Positions 1-6,858 of a stretch of 22,145 nucleotides of DNA are shown here, piece after piece. The notes beneath the pieces are model-generated. The model did no database searches. It was not told the origin of the DNA and saw only the letters and a list, made by a program, of their open reading frames with translations. The DNA lies in contig NZ_NRQY01000001.1 of NCBI RefSeq assembly GCF_003996855.1, positions 609,281 to 631,425 on the forward strand, in the 5' to 3' direction. The stretch's first letter is position 1, and every line of letters starts with the position of its first letter. The position numbers and the translations under genes were made by a program. Source of the stretch: Morganella morganii. Its GTDB lineage: Bacteria; Pseudomonadota; Gammaproteobacteria; Enterobacterales; Enterobacteriaceae.

Positions 1-11
1 AGGGGCCGGAA

Positions 12-140
12 TTAAAAGCCGATGCCCGTACCTATTCCTATTCCCACTGAAGCCCCTTCTGAGCCTCCGGATGCACCGATACCAACCCCCGCACAGCCTG
101 ACACCAGAATAACGGCAACAAGGCAGAATATTTTCAGCAT
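12..140 (-). CDS. Small glycine-rich lipoprotein (42 aa)
   Basis: The ATG at 140 is preceded by a strong ribosome site (CGGAGG, 5 bases away). The product has a short hydrophobic signal ending in a lipobox, VSGC, with the lipidated cysteine at residue 16. The mature part is only about 27 residues, almost entirely Gly, Ala, Ser, Ile and Val in GIGIG-type repeats, with a single Glu. This resembles the many tiny enterobacterial outer-membrane lipoproteins of unknown role. Nothing indicates a catalytic function. A longer reading of the same frame up to 344 exists but runs through a terminator-like hairpin and has no lipoprotein features, so I chose the start at 140. The next gene on this strand lies outside the window. 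Confidence 0.7.
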   Translation of the reverse strand: MLKIFCLVAVILVSGCAGVGIGASGGSEGASVGIGIGTGIGF

Positions 141-670
141 ATAACCTCCGTGTATAATATAAACAGTCTGAATAGTCAGGATATAGTATACCGAAAATAA
201 AAAAAAGCTCCCTGCATCCGCGGAGAGCTGAAAAAACCAAAATAACCAATTGGTACCACGCGGCAGACAATAACAGCTCAGAGTTAAACGATACTGTAAC
301 GTATCTGCAAACAGGCAGCATGTTATCGCTTTGTTCACTCTCAATTGGCCCCGCAGGTGTATTACACTGATCTTTTATGAGGCTGTTATCTGGTCTTACC
401 TCTATCTTTCTGCTTTATATCAGAAATAAAAATTCTGCCGGTTTGATAATCCGGAACAGTGGCATTTGGTCGCTGTTTGATCTTTATTTTTCGCTGTAAT
501 AGAGTCTGGGATATCTGCGTTTTCCGTTTTCTGATAATTTATTTTTTCTTTATTTGTTATTGTTATTTAAGTAAAAACTGTCCTCAGGCAGATAAAGTAA
601 TCTGCATGCCTTTTTTCATTCGCCGGTATGCTTAATATCAGCGGAATAATGATTTCACGGGAGCATTACA
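141..670. other. Intergenic leader region, 530 bases, no protein gene
   Basis: AT-rich spacer between two divergent genes. It holds a minus-strand intrinsic terminator (197-229), a weak minus-strand promoter match (TTTGCA at 311-306, 17 bases, TTTAAC at 288-283) that could make a short RNA ending at that terminator, a 10-base palindrome ACCAATTGGT at 247-257, and a short hairpin at 588-605 followed after a gap by six T. The mdlC ribosome site (GGGAGC) lies just before 671. No coding sequence with a convincing start was found here. Confidence 0.6.
197..229 (-). terminator. Intrinsic terminator on the minus strand, upstream of the lipoprotein gene
   Basis: Read on the minus strand, AGCTC pairs with GAGCT, extended by CC/GG past a one-base bulge, and is followed immediately by eight T (206-199). 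It ends a transcript arriving from the right, before the lipoprotein gene's own start at 140. No protein gene lies between it and mdlC on this strand, so the terminated transcript is probably a short RNA. Confidence 0.55.
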
Positions 671-2251
671 ATGGAAAAAACAATTCGTCAGGTGACATTT
701 GAATTACTCCGGCAACTGAATATCACCACTGTTTTTGGCAATCCCGGCTCGACAGAAGAAACTTTCCTGAAAAACTTTCCGGCGGATTTCCGTTATATCC
801 AGACGCTGCATGAATCCTCTGCGGTTGCTGCCGCTGATGGTTATGCGCAATCCACCCGCAATGTTGCGCTGGTGAATGTACACACGTCAGCCGGGCTGAG
901 TAACGCGATGAGTAATATCCTCACCGCGTATATGAATCGCACGCCGCTGATTATCACTGCCGGTAACCAGACCCGTGACATGCTGCTGATGGAGCCGTGG
1001 CTGACCAATATTAAACCGGAAACCCTGCCGGAGCCGTGGGTGAAATGGAGTTACCAGCCGGTGAGGGCGGAAGATGTTCCGGCAGCCTTTATGCGGGCGT
1101 ATGCCATGGCGCTGCAACCGCCGGCAGGCCCGGATAGTGCGGTTGTGCGCACAGTATCTCACCGTATCAGTGCCGATCCGGTGCGGATGCGGGAATTCGC
1201 ACAGCGCGTGTCAGAGGCGAAAAACCCGGTACTGATTTACGGCTCATCCCTTGCGCGGGGAGAAGGCTGGGATGCCGGGGTCCGGCTGGCGGAGAAACTG
1301 AATATCCCGGTGTATTCGGCACCGGCCTCTGAGCGTCCGCCGTTTCCGGAGTCACACCCGTTGTATGCCGGGGGGCTACCGTTTGCCATGAAACCGCTTT
1401 CGGATAAGCTTGCCGGTTATGATGTGGCGCTGATCATCGGGGCGCCGGTTTTCCGCTATTACCCGTATATGGCCGGTGACTATATCCCGGCGGGGCTGCA
1501 ATTGTTGCATATCACGGATGATCCGCAGGAAGCTGGCCGGGCACCGGTCGGGGATAGTCTGCTGAGTGACGCGGTTCTGGCGGTTGAACAGTTAACGGAG
1601 CTGGTGACAGCTCGTCCGGCACGGACAGCGGCCGTCAGTAAACAGCCGCACGGAATGGCACCGCATCCTGCCGCACCGGAACCGGCATCTGACGGCCTGC
1701 TGAGTGCCTCACAGCTGTTTCGTGCAGTCAGAAGTGCGATGCCGGAAGATACTATCCTGACAGAGGAATCCCCTTCTAACCTCGGAGAACTTCACGCCGC
1801 CTGGCCGGTGGATAAACCGGATTCATTTTATACCTTTGCCAGTGGTTCACTCGGCTGGACATTACCGGCCAGCGCGGGGATTGCGCTTGGTGAACGGGAC
1901 AGCGGGCGTAACCGGCCGGTGGCGGCGATTATCGGTGACGGCTCTATGCAGTATTCTGTGCAGGGCTTATGGACTGCTGCACAGCATCAGTTGCCGATCC
2001 TGTTTGTCATTCCGGAAAACGGCCAGTACGGAATTCTGAAATCTTTTGCGGTGCTGGAAGATACGCCGGGGGTGCCGGGACTGGATATTCCGGGGCTGGA
2101 TATTGCCGCACTTGCCACTGGTTACGGCTGTACGGCGGTCAGAGCAACAACAGAAGATGAGGTGATTGCGGCCTGCAAAGCGGCACTGCTGCGCAAAGGG
2201 CCGACGGTGCTTGCTGTACCTATCCGGCCGGCGGTGCCGCCGCTGATGTGA
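671..2251 (+). CDS. mdlC: Benzoylformate decarboxylase-type ThDP enzyme, apparently with an internal deletion
   Basis: Member of the pyruvate/benzoylformate decarboxylase family, which uses thiamine diphosphate and Mg2+ to decarboxylate 2-oxo acids. Visible are the N-terminal pyrimidine-binding domain with NPGS (Ser27), the ThDP-activating Glu48 and His71 (Pseudomonas putida BFDC Ser26, Glu47, His70), the middle domain with IGAPVFRY, and the C-terminal metal motif GDGS (Asp423) to Asn450. The position of P. putida His281 is Tyr264. From memory of the family, the segment after GP (residues 153-154), normally a beta strand plus a DDWD-containing linker, is missing: about 18 residues fewer than P. 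putida before the next shared NP. The total, 526 aa, stays near normal because of an extra Ala/Pro-rich linker (about 312-342). Activity is therefore doubtful and the substrate is uncertain. GGGAGC precedes the ATG. Confidence 0.8.
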   Translation: MEKTIRQVTFELLRQLNITTVFGNPGSTEETFLKNFPADFRYIQTLHESSAVAAADGYAQSTRNVALVNVHTSAGLSNAMSNILTAYMNRTPLIITAGNQTRDMLLMEPWLTNIKPETLPEPWVKWSYQPVRAEDVPAAFMRAYAMALQPPAGPDSAVVRTVSHRISADPVRMREFAQRVSEAKNPVLIYGSSLARGEGWDAGVRLAEKLNIPVYSAPASERPPFPESHPLYAGGLPFAMKPLSDKLAGYDVALIIGAPVFRYYPYMAGDYIPAGLQLLHITDDPQEAGRAPVGDSLLSDAVLAVEQLTELVTARPARTAAVSKQPHGMAPHPAAPEPASDGLLSASQLFRAVRSAMPEDTILTEESPSNLGELHAAWPVDKPDSFYTFASGSLGWTLPASAGIALGERDSGRNRPVAAIIGDGSMQYSVQGLWTAAQHQLPILFVIPENGQYGILKSFAVLEDTPGVPGLDIPGLDIAALATGYGCTAVRATTEDEVIAACKAALLRKGPTVLAVPIRPAVPPLM

Positions 2252-2304
2252 TATCAGTATCAATCATTTGATTTTTTCCCGGTAATTATACTGACGGCAG
2301 TCTG

Positions 2305-2340
2305 AACGGCTCTCTGTGCGGAACAGAGAGCCGTTTTGTT
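2305..2340 (+). terminator. Intrinsic terminator after mdlC
   Basis: A perfect 13-base-pair stem (2305-2317 with 2323-2335) with a GCGGA loop, followed by TTTTGTT. It lies 54 bases after the mdlC stop. Confidence 0.9.
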
Positions 2341-2432
2341 ACCGGATTATCATTTGTGGTCACAAGCCGGTTGAATAAGGTGTTACACAACGATAACATT
2401 GAGTTGCATTCTCATTACCGGAGGCTCAGGAC

Positions 2433-2831
2433 GTGAAGCCGCTCACCCGCATACTGCTGCTGTTATCAGGCTGGATTGCCGTCATCCTGGCAACCCTGGG
2501 CGTTGTGCTGCCGGTGTTGCCGACAACGCCGTTTCTGTTGCTGGCGGCATGGTGCTTTTCCCGCTCATCTCCCCGGTTCCATCACTGGCTGCTGTACCGT
2601 TCCTGGTTCGGCGGGTATATCCGCCACTGGCAGACACATAAAGGCCTGCCGCGTAAAGCAAAACGGCGGGCGTTGGTTGTCATTCTGCTGACGTTCGCGG
2701 TATCACTCTGGCTGGTGAAACTGATTTATATCCGCCTGTTACTGCTGTGTATTCTGGTCTGGCTGCTGGTTTTTATGCTGCGCCTGCCGGAAACAGAGGA
2801 AATGACGCCGGAGGATAAATCCCCGGATTAA
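2433..2831 (+). CDS. ybaN: YbaN/DUF454 family inner-membrane protein (132 aa)
   Basis: Small inner-membrane protein of the DUF454 (YbaN) family, function unknown. The frame opens with GTG at 2433, supported by GGAGG eight bases upstream. An N-terminal hydrophobic hairpin (about residues 5-42) contains the family's GVVLPVLPTTPFLL segment. A central basic stretch (KAKRRA, about 75-80) is followed by two more hydrophobic segments (about 81-117) and a short acidic tail. Length matches the family. The gene follows the mdlC terminator, so it probably has its own promoter. Its stop codon overlaps the stop of the convergent M15 peptidase gene by four bases, and no terminator lies between them. Confidence 0.85.
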   Translation: MKPLTRILLLLSGWIAVILATLGVVLPVLPTTPFLLLAAWCFSRSSPRFHHWLLYRSWFGGYIRHWQTHKGLPRKAKRRALVVILLTFAVSLWLVKLIYIRLLLLCILVWLLVFMLRLPETEEMTPEDKSPD

Positions 2832-3505
2832 TCGTTTTCCGGTAATTTGACATACTGCTGATAAACCGCATCAAGGTTCGCCAGTAACCATGTTTTCCCG
2901 GCAATATCCTGTGTCTCCAGTACCCGCGCCAGAGTCTCCGGGGTGTAAAGCTGCTCTGCTTCATAAGAAAGCGGCCAGTAGCTGATATGCCACGGTTCAT
3001 AGGCCACACCGCCGGTCTGGCGCTGTGTGAACGACAGATAAAAATCAAACTGAGCCATATTGTCCGCCAGCCAGGCGGAAAGAGGGGCAAAATAGCCGCT
3101 TTCCTCGTATTCCCGGGGCTCGAGCTGAAGGGCAGTATCAGCGGGCAGACGGAACGGATCGTAATAATCGACCTCTGTTCCCCAGTGGTGACGGCTGGCC
3201 CCCGGAATGGCAGACCAGCGTAAAATCGCCTGACAGCGTTCCGCTTCGGACAATGCGGAAATATCCAGCGGGCGGTTTTCAGCATCATTAACAGTGCGGA
3301 TACCCGCAAATTTTTCATTCCAGATAATTTGCTGACGGGAAAAGTCACGGAAGGAACTGGCGGGCATCAGTTTAAACCCGGCGGTTGCAGCCGCTTTCTG
3401 CATAGCGAGGAACGCTTTGGTGGCATTAAATTGCAGATGATGATTACCGGCAAAATTAATGACATGATCACGGGTTTGCCCGGTCAGAATTTCAAACGTC
3501 ATCAT
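2828..3505 (-). CDS. M15-family metallopeptidase, D-Ala-D-Ala carboxypeptidase/dipeptidase type
   Basis: Peptidase M15 fold as in VanY/VanX, zinc enzymes that cut D-Ala-D-Ala-type bonds. The motif SxHxxGxxxD is present (Ser104, His106, Gly109, Asp113) and the second motif EPWH supplies Glu170 and His173, so zinc ligands and catalytic acid are intact. There is no signal peptide or membrane segment at the N-terminus (MMTFEILTG), so the protein should be cytoplasmic. That favours a role in precursor or muropeptide recycling over trimming of external murein; this is inference. The start overlaps the dapE stop by four bases (ATGA), giving translational coupling, and dapE also serves diaminopimelate and murein synthesis. 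Exact substrate unknown. Confidence 0.85.
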   Translation of the reverse strand: MMTFEILTGQTRDHVINFAGNHHLQFNATKAFLAMQKAAATAGFKLMPASSFRDFSRQQIIWNEKFAGIRTVNDAENRPLDISALSEAERCQAILRWSAIPGASRHHWGTEVDYYDPFRLPADTALQLEPREYEESGYFAPLSAWLADNMAQFDFYLSFTQRQTGGVAYEPWHISYWPLSYEAEQLYTPETLARVLETQDIAGKTWLLANLDAVYQQYVKLPEND

Positions 3506-4632
3506 AGCAGGATCTGCTCCATAATCCGTTGATAGATACGGCTGAGCTGCTGCAAATCAGCGGCACTGACGCATTCATTCACTTTATGAATAGTGGCATT
3601 GATTGGCCCCAGCTCTACAACCTGTGTACCCATCCGTGCAATAAAGCGCCCGTCAGAGGTACCGCCGCCGGTGGAAAGTTCCGGCGTCAGATTGCAGTAC
3701 TGGCCGATGGCACGGCAGACCGCCTCTGTCAGCGGGCTTTCCGGGGTCAGGAACGGGTGTCCTGATAATGACCAATCAATCGTATGTTTAAGCTGATGTT
3801 TCTCCAGCAGTGCCGCAATACGGGTTTTCAGTGACTCTGCGGTGGATTCGGTACTGAAACGGAAATTAAACTGAATAAACAGATCACCCGGAATGATGTT
3901 ATTACTGCCGGTACCGGCATGGATATTGGCTATCTGCATACTGGTCGGCGGGAAGAACTGATTACCGTTGTCCCAGTGCTCAGCTGCCAGCTCCTGTATA
4001 AACGGTGCGGCGCGGTGAACCGGATTATCGGCCAGATGCGGATAGGCGACGTGGCCCTGGGTGCCGTGAATGGTCAGGTTTGCGGTAACGGAACCCCGGC
4101 GGCCGTTTTTAATCATATCCCCTAATTGTGACTGGCTTGACGGCTCACCGACCAGGCAATATTCCACCTTTTCATGACGCGCCATCAGTGTTTCCACCAC
4201 TTTCACCGTACCGTTAACGGCTGACGCTTCTTCATCGGAGGTGATAAGAAAAGCAAGGCGTCCGGGATAGTCCGGATAACGTTCGGTAAAGCGTTCAGCC
4301 GCAACAATCATGGCCGCCAGCGAACCTTTCATATCGGCAGCGCCGCGCCCGTACAGCATGCCGTCAATCAGCGCCGGTTCAAACGGCGGGGTGCGCCAGT
4401 GGCTGAGATCGCCCGGCGGCACTACATCGGTGTGACCGGCGAAGGCCAGAGTTGTGCCGCTGCCGCCCCGGTATGCCCAGAAATTCTGTGTGTCGCCAAA
4501 AGGCATGGGTTCGACAGTAAAGCCGGCGGCGATAAGACGTTCGGTCATCAGCGCCTGACAACCGTGATCGTCCGGGCTGACGGATTCCCGGCTGATAAGC
4601 TGTTTTGCCAGTTCTGTTACAGGACAATGCAT
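3502..4632 (-). CDS. dapE: Succinyl-diaminopimelate desuccinylase
   Basis: M20-family di-zinc hydrolase converting N-succinyl-LL-diaminopimelate and water to LL-diaminopimelate and succinate, in the lysine and peptidoglycan pathway of the cytoplasm. All metal and catalytic positions are visible: His67 and Asp69 ([10 protein letters not shown]), Asp100 (AADMKGS), Glu134-Glu135 (SDEEAS), Glu163 (GEPSS) and His349 (ATIHKVNE). Its 376 residues are full length. Residues about 180-290 form the dimerisation domain. AAGGAA lies just before the ATG. The gene is second in an operon: 15 bases after yffB, the same neighbour as in E. coli, and overlapping the downstream M15 peptidase gene. Confidence 0.97.
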   Translation of the reverse strand: MHCPVTELAKQLISRESVSPDDHGCQALMTERLIAAGFTVEPMPFGDTQNFWAYRGGSGTTLAFAGHTDVVPPGDLSHWRTPPFEPALIDGMLYGRGAADMKGSLAAMIVAAERFTERYPDYPGRLAFLITSDEEASAVNGTVKVVETLMARHEKVEYCLVGEPSSQSQLGDMIKNGRRGSVTANLTIHGTQGHVAYPHLADNPVHRAAPFIQELAAEHWDNGNQFFPPTSMQIANIHAGTGSNNIIPGDLFIQFNFRFSTESTAESLKTRIAALLEKHQLKHTIDWSLSGHPFLTPESPLTEAVCRAIGQYCNLTPELSTGGGTSDGRFIARMGTQVVELGPINATIHKVNECVSAADLQQLSRIYQRIMEQILL

Positions 4633-4647
4633 GGTATTTCCTTTGTA

Positions 4648-5025
4648 TCAGGCAGGGAGGCTGAAGAATTGCTGATAATCATCAGCTTTAAAACCAAGGT
4701 GATAACGGCCGTCCGGAGAGACGAGTACCGGGCGTTTAATCAGCGCCGGTTTTTCTGACATCAGACGGACTGCGGACTGCTCATCAGTTACCGCATCCTG
4801 TTCTGTTTTATCCAGCTGTCGCCAGGTGGTGCCGCGTTTGTTGAGCAGCAGTGTCCAGTCAATATGGCGGGAAAATTCACTCAGCAGTTCTGTATCTGCC
4901 CCGTCCTGCCGGTAGTCATGAAACTCATAGGCTATCTGATGAGCATCCAGCCATGCACGGGCTTTTTTCATCGTGTCGCAGTTTTTGATCCCGAAAATCC
5001 GGCAGACGGAGGTTGTATTTTTCAT
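4648..5025 (-). CDS. yffB: ArsC/Spx-like thioredoxin-fold protein YffB
   Basis: Small ArsC/Spx-family protein with the YffB signature GIKNCDTMKKA (single active-site Cys16), then the helix ARAWLDAH and the RPVL turn that in ArsC-like proteins contributes the cis-proline region. Length 125 aa is slightly more than E. coli YffB because of a few extra N-terminal residues. The ATG has AAAGGA upstream. Physiological role is unknown; a glutathione-linked thiol role has been suggested for the family. It is the first gene of yffB-dapE-M15 peptidase and ends 15 bases before dapE, so its promoter, in 5026-5187, should drive all three. Confidence 0.9.
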   Translation of the reverse strand: MKNTTSVCRIFGIKNCDTMKKARAWLDAHQIAYEFHDYRQDGADTELLSEFSRHIDWTLLLNKRGTTWRQLDKTEQDAVTDEQSAVRLMSEKPALIKRPVLVSPDGRYHLGFKADDYQQFFSLPA

Positions 5026-5187
5026 CTTTTATCCTTTGTCGTGAACACGAAAAATAGCATAATGCGGGAATTTGATGTAGTTATCCAGAATATTACGTGC
5101 AGAGAGTATTCGATAAATGCAAAAAAGTGGGGTAGCATTACGCCATAACCATGACAAAAACATCCGGAAGATGTTGAGACAGGATCG

Positions 5188-5745
5188 ATGAAAGAGTACT
5201 TAGCCGGAAGCACGCTGTTATTTGCCAGCTTTACCCTCGCGGGACAAACGGACGTGTATCTGAATGAACTTCAGCTCAAATTTACGGAAAACAGTGAACT
5301 GTGCCTGGATGAACACAAATGGCCGCAGTTCAGCTCAAGTCAGTCAGAGCCATGGATGATTTCACGGCTGAATGCACTGGCTTCTGTCGGTTTTATAAGT
5401 GCGACCATTGAACAGGCAGGTGTGGAATACCAGCTGACCGAAAAAGGGCGGGAAGCCTGGCTGCCGCATGAGGATTTTTGTTACGGTGCACTGCGTATCA
5501 GTAAAATCAAAGAGATTGAACCGCAGAGCGACGGGATCAGCACCGTGTACTTTTATTATGGTGTGACCGGTATGCCGGACTGGGCGCGGGATAAAAATAT
5601 CCGTTACGCCTACAGTGAGGTGGACACCATCCTCCGGGGTATGAATAAAGAAGTGATCCAGGTGGATGTCCGCGAAAACCCGGACGGCACACTGGAACTG
5701 CTCAATTACCCGACACCGGCGAGTATCGATGAAGAAAGCGAGTAA
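5188..5745 (+). CDS. Unrecognised, probably exported protein with a winged-helix-like segment (185 aa)
   Basis: I do not recognise this protein. The first 19 residues (MKEYLAGSTLLFASFTLAG) resemble a weak Sec signal that could be cleaved near Ala18-Gly19. Two cysteines remain (Cys39, Cys98), enough for one disulfide if periplasmic. Residues about 56-91 read like a winged-helix half (SRLNALASVGFI ... YQLTEKGREAW), which is unusual for an exported protein. The C-terminal half is rich in beta-type residues and ends acidic (DEESE). The gene stands alone, divergent from yffB and convergent with the response regulator. The ribosome site is weak (ACAGG), and a six-base-pair hairpin (AACATC/GATGTT, 5159-5175) lies just upstream. 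Base composition matches its neighbours. Confidence 0.7.
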   Translation: MKEYLAGSTLLFASFTLAGQTDVYLNELQLKFTENSELCLDEHKWPQFSSSQSEPWMISRLNALASVGFISATIEQAGVEYQLTEKGREAWLPHEDFCYGALRISKIKEIEPQSDGISTVYFYYGVTGMPDWARDKNIRYAYSEVDTILRGMNKEVIQVDVRENPDGTLELLNYPTPASIDEESE

Positions 5746-5746
5746 C

Positions 5747-5767
5747 CCCCGGACAACCATCCCGGGG
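5747..5767. terminator. GC-rich hairpin between convergent genes, possible weak terminator
   Basis: CCCCGG (5747-5752) pairs with CCGGGG (5762-5767) around a nine-base loop in the 29-base gap between two converging stop codons. No T-run follows on either strand, so termination here is uncertain. Confidence 0.3.
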
Positions 5768-5774
5768 ATCGCTC

Positions 5775-6404
5775 TCAGCGGGGCAGCCGGTATTTCAGAT
5801 AAAGCAGGCTGGCCGCGAGCCGTGTGGACACATTCAGCTTTTTCAGAATATTGCGGATGTGAACTTTTACTGTCTCTTCCGAAATAAACAGCGCCCGTGC
5901 AATTTCCTTATTTTTCATCCCGCAGGCCAGTTCTTTGAGCACATCGGCTTCCCGTTGTGTCAGGTAACTGACCGGATCGTGATAGTGTTCACGTTCCTGT
6001 AAAATTTTATAAATGTCTTCACTGAAAATCTTTTTCCCTTTAAATGCATTTTTAATCTGATTTGATAAATAATCAACTTCGCAATTCTTTAATAAATAAC
6101 CATCAGCTCCGGCATCAATAGCCGCGTATATATCATTCCGTTCCCGTGATTGTGAAAAGACCAGAATATAGCTGGATATTTTCTTATGGCGTAATTTTTT
6201 GATGAAATCAATACCGGAAAAAGCACGGATATTGATATCAAGTATAATCATTCTGGGGGTATGCTGATGGATATGACTGAACAAACCATTGTTGTCCGTG
6301 AATTCCGGCATAATAGTTAACGTATAATCCGGCTGTAAAAGCATTTTAAAACCATAGCGTAACAACGGGTGGTCATCAATAACCATAATAGTGTGATGAG
6401 GCAT
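5775..6404 (-). CDS. NarP/NarL-family response regulator (orphan)
   Basis: Two-domain transcription regulator. The receiver (about 1-120) has acidic pair Asp10-Asp11, phospho-acceptor Asp56, Ser84 and Lys106, so it should be phosphorylated. A LuxR-type helix-turn-helix follows (about 146-205: LTQREADVLKELACG ... ISEETVKVHIRNILKKLNV). By recall the C-terminal half is closest to E. coli NarP, including the GKKIFSE and DPVSYLTQRE stretches, but the receiver diverges, so the target may not be nitrate/nitrite genes. No sensor kinase is adjacent, and the partner must be encoded elsewhere. GGGAG precedes the ATG at 6404. The receiver-coding part is noticeably more AT-rich than neighbouring genes, suggesting transfer or relaxed composition. 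Confidence 0.85.
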   Translation of the reverse strand: MPHHTIMVIDDHPLLRYGFKMLLQPDYTLTIMPEFTDNNGLFSHIHQHTPRMIILDINIRAFSGIDFIKKLRHKKISSYILVFSQSRERNDIYAAIDAGADGYLLKNCEVDYLSNQIKNAFKGKKIFSEDIYKILQEREHYHDPVSYLTQREADVLKELACGMKNKEIARALFISEETVKVHIRNILKKLNVSTRLAASLLYLKYRLPR

Positions 6405-6858
6405 AGAGTTCTCCCTTGCCGGGTGTAAGGTATGAGATAATTTTAATTAAAACTATTTAATTGATATGTTAATTATTAAAATAAAAAATATATCTTGATC
6501 GCCAAAGCAGTTAATTTTTACGCAAAAGTGTTATATGTGCAAATAACAAAGTATTTAAAAATAATAATATCCCTAACAACATGAAGCATATTATAGGGAA
6601 GAGATTCTCTGTTTAAGGCAGGAAGATATAATGGGCGGTATAACCGGAGAAGGTCACTATTATCAGTTAACCAATAAGTGATATGTTGTTTTTTTCAACA
6701 GGTGCTGCACATTAACTACATGAATATTACACTTTTTTCACTATTCCGTCATTTATCAGTATACTGTTTATGTAGCGCTGAATAATGTGGCCGGCGGCCG
6801 ATCTCATGCCGCTGACCCGCCCTGACCCTGTTATTAATGCCCTGTAAAGGATCCTGAA
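6405..6858. other. AT-rich divergent intergenic region, 454 bases
   Basis: Promoter region shared by the response regulator (leftward) and maeB (rightward). Bases about 6420-6600 are strongly AT-rich. A hairpin TCCCTA/TAGGGA (6570-6599, 18-base loop) and a 16-codon reading frame (6631-6681) with an AGGAAG ribosome-site match are present. A sigma-70 match for maeB lies at 6737-6765. No larger gene or RNA gene was recognised. Confidence 0.6.
6737..6765 (+). promoter_or_regulatory. Candidate sigma-70 promoter for maeB
   Basis: TTCACT (6737-6742), a 17-base spacer and TATACT (6760-6765), which differ from consensus at two and one positions. A start near 6772 would give a leader of about 87 bases containing the palindromic GGCCGGCGGCC at about 6790. 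Confidence 0.4.

Noticed and set aside
12..344. 110-residue minus-strand reading frame containing the small lipoprotein
   Set aside because: The first 68 residues cross a terminator hairpin and lack any ribosome site, whereas the internal ATG at 140 has a strong one and opens a proper lipoprotein signal.
588..616. Hairpin GCAGAT/ATCTGC followed by six T upstream of mdlC, as terminator or attenuator
   Set aside because: The stem is only six base pairs and five bases separate it from the T-run, so termination is unlikely.
2773..3348. 191-residue frame overlapping the M15 peptidase gene on the same strand
   Set aside because: Off-frame shadow; the peptidase frame carries all zinc-site motifs.
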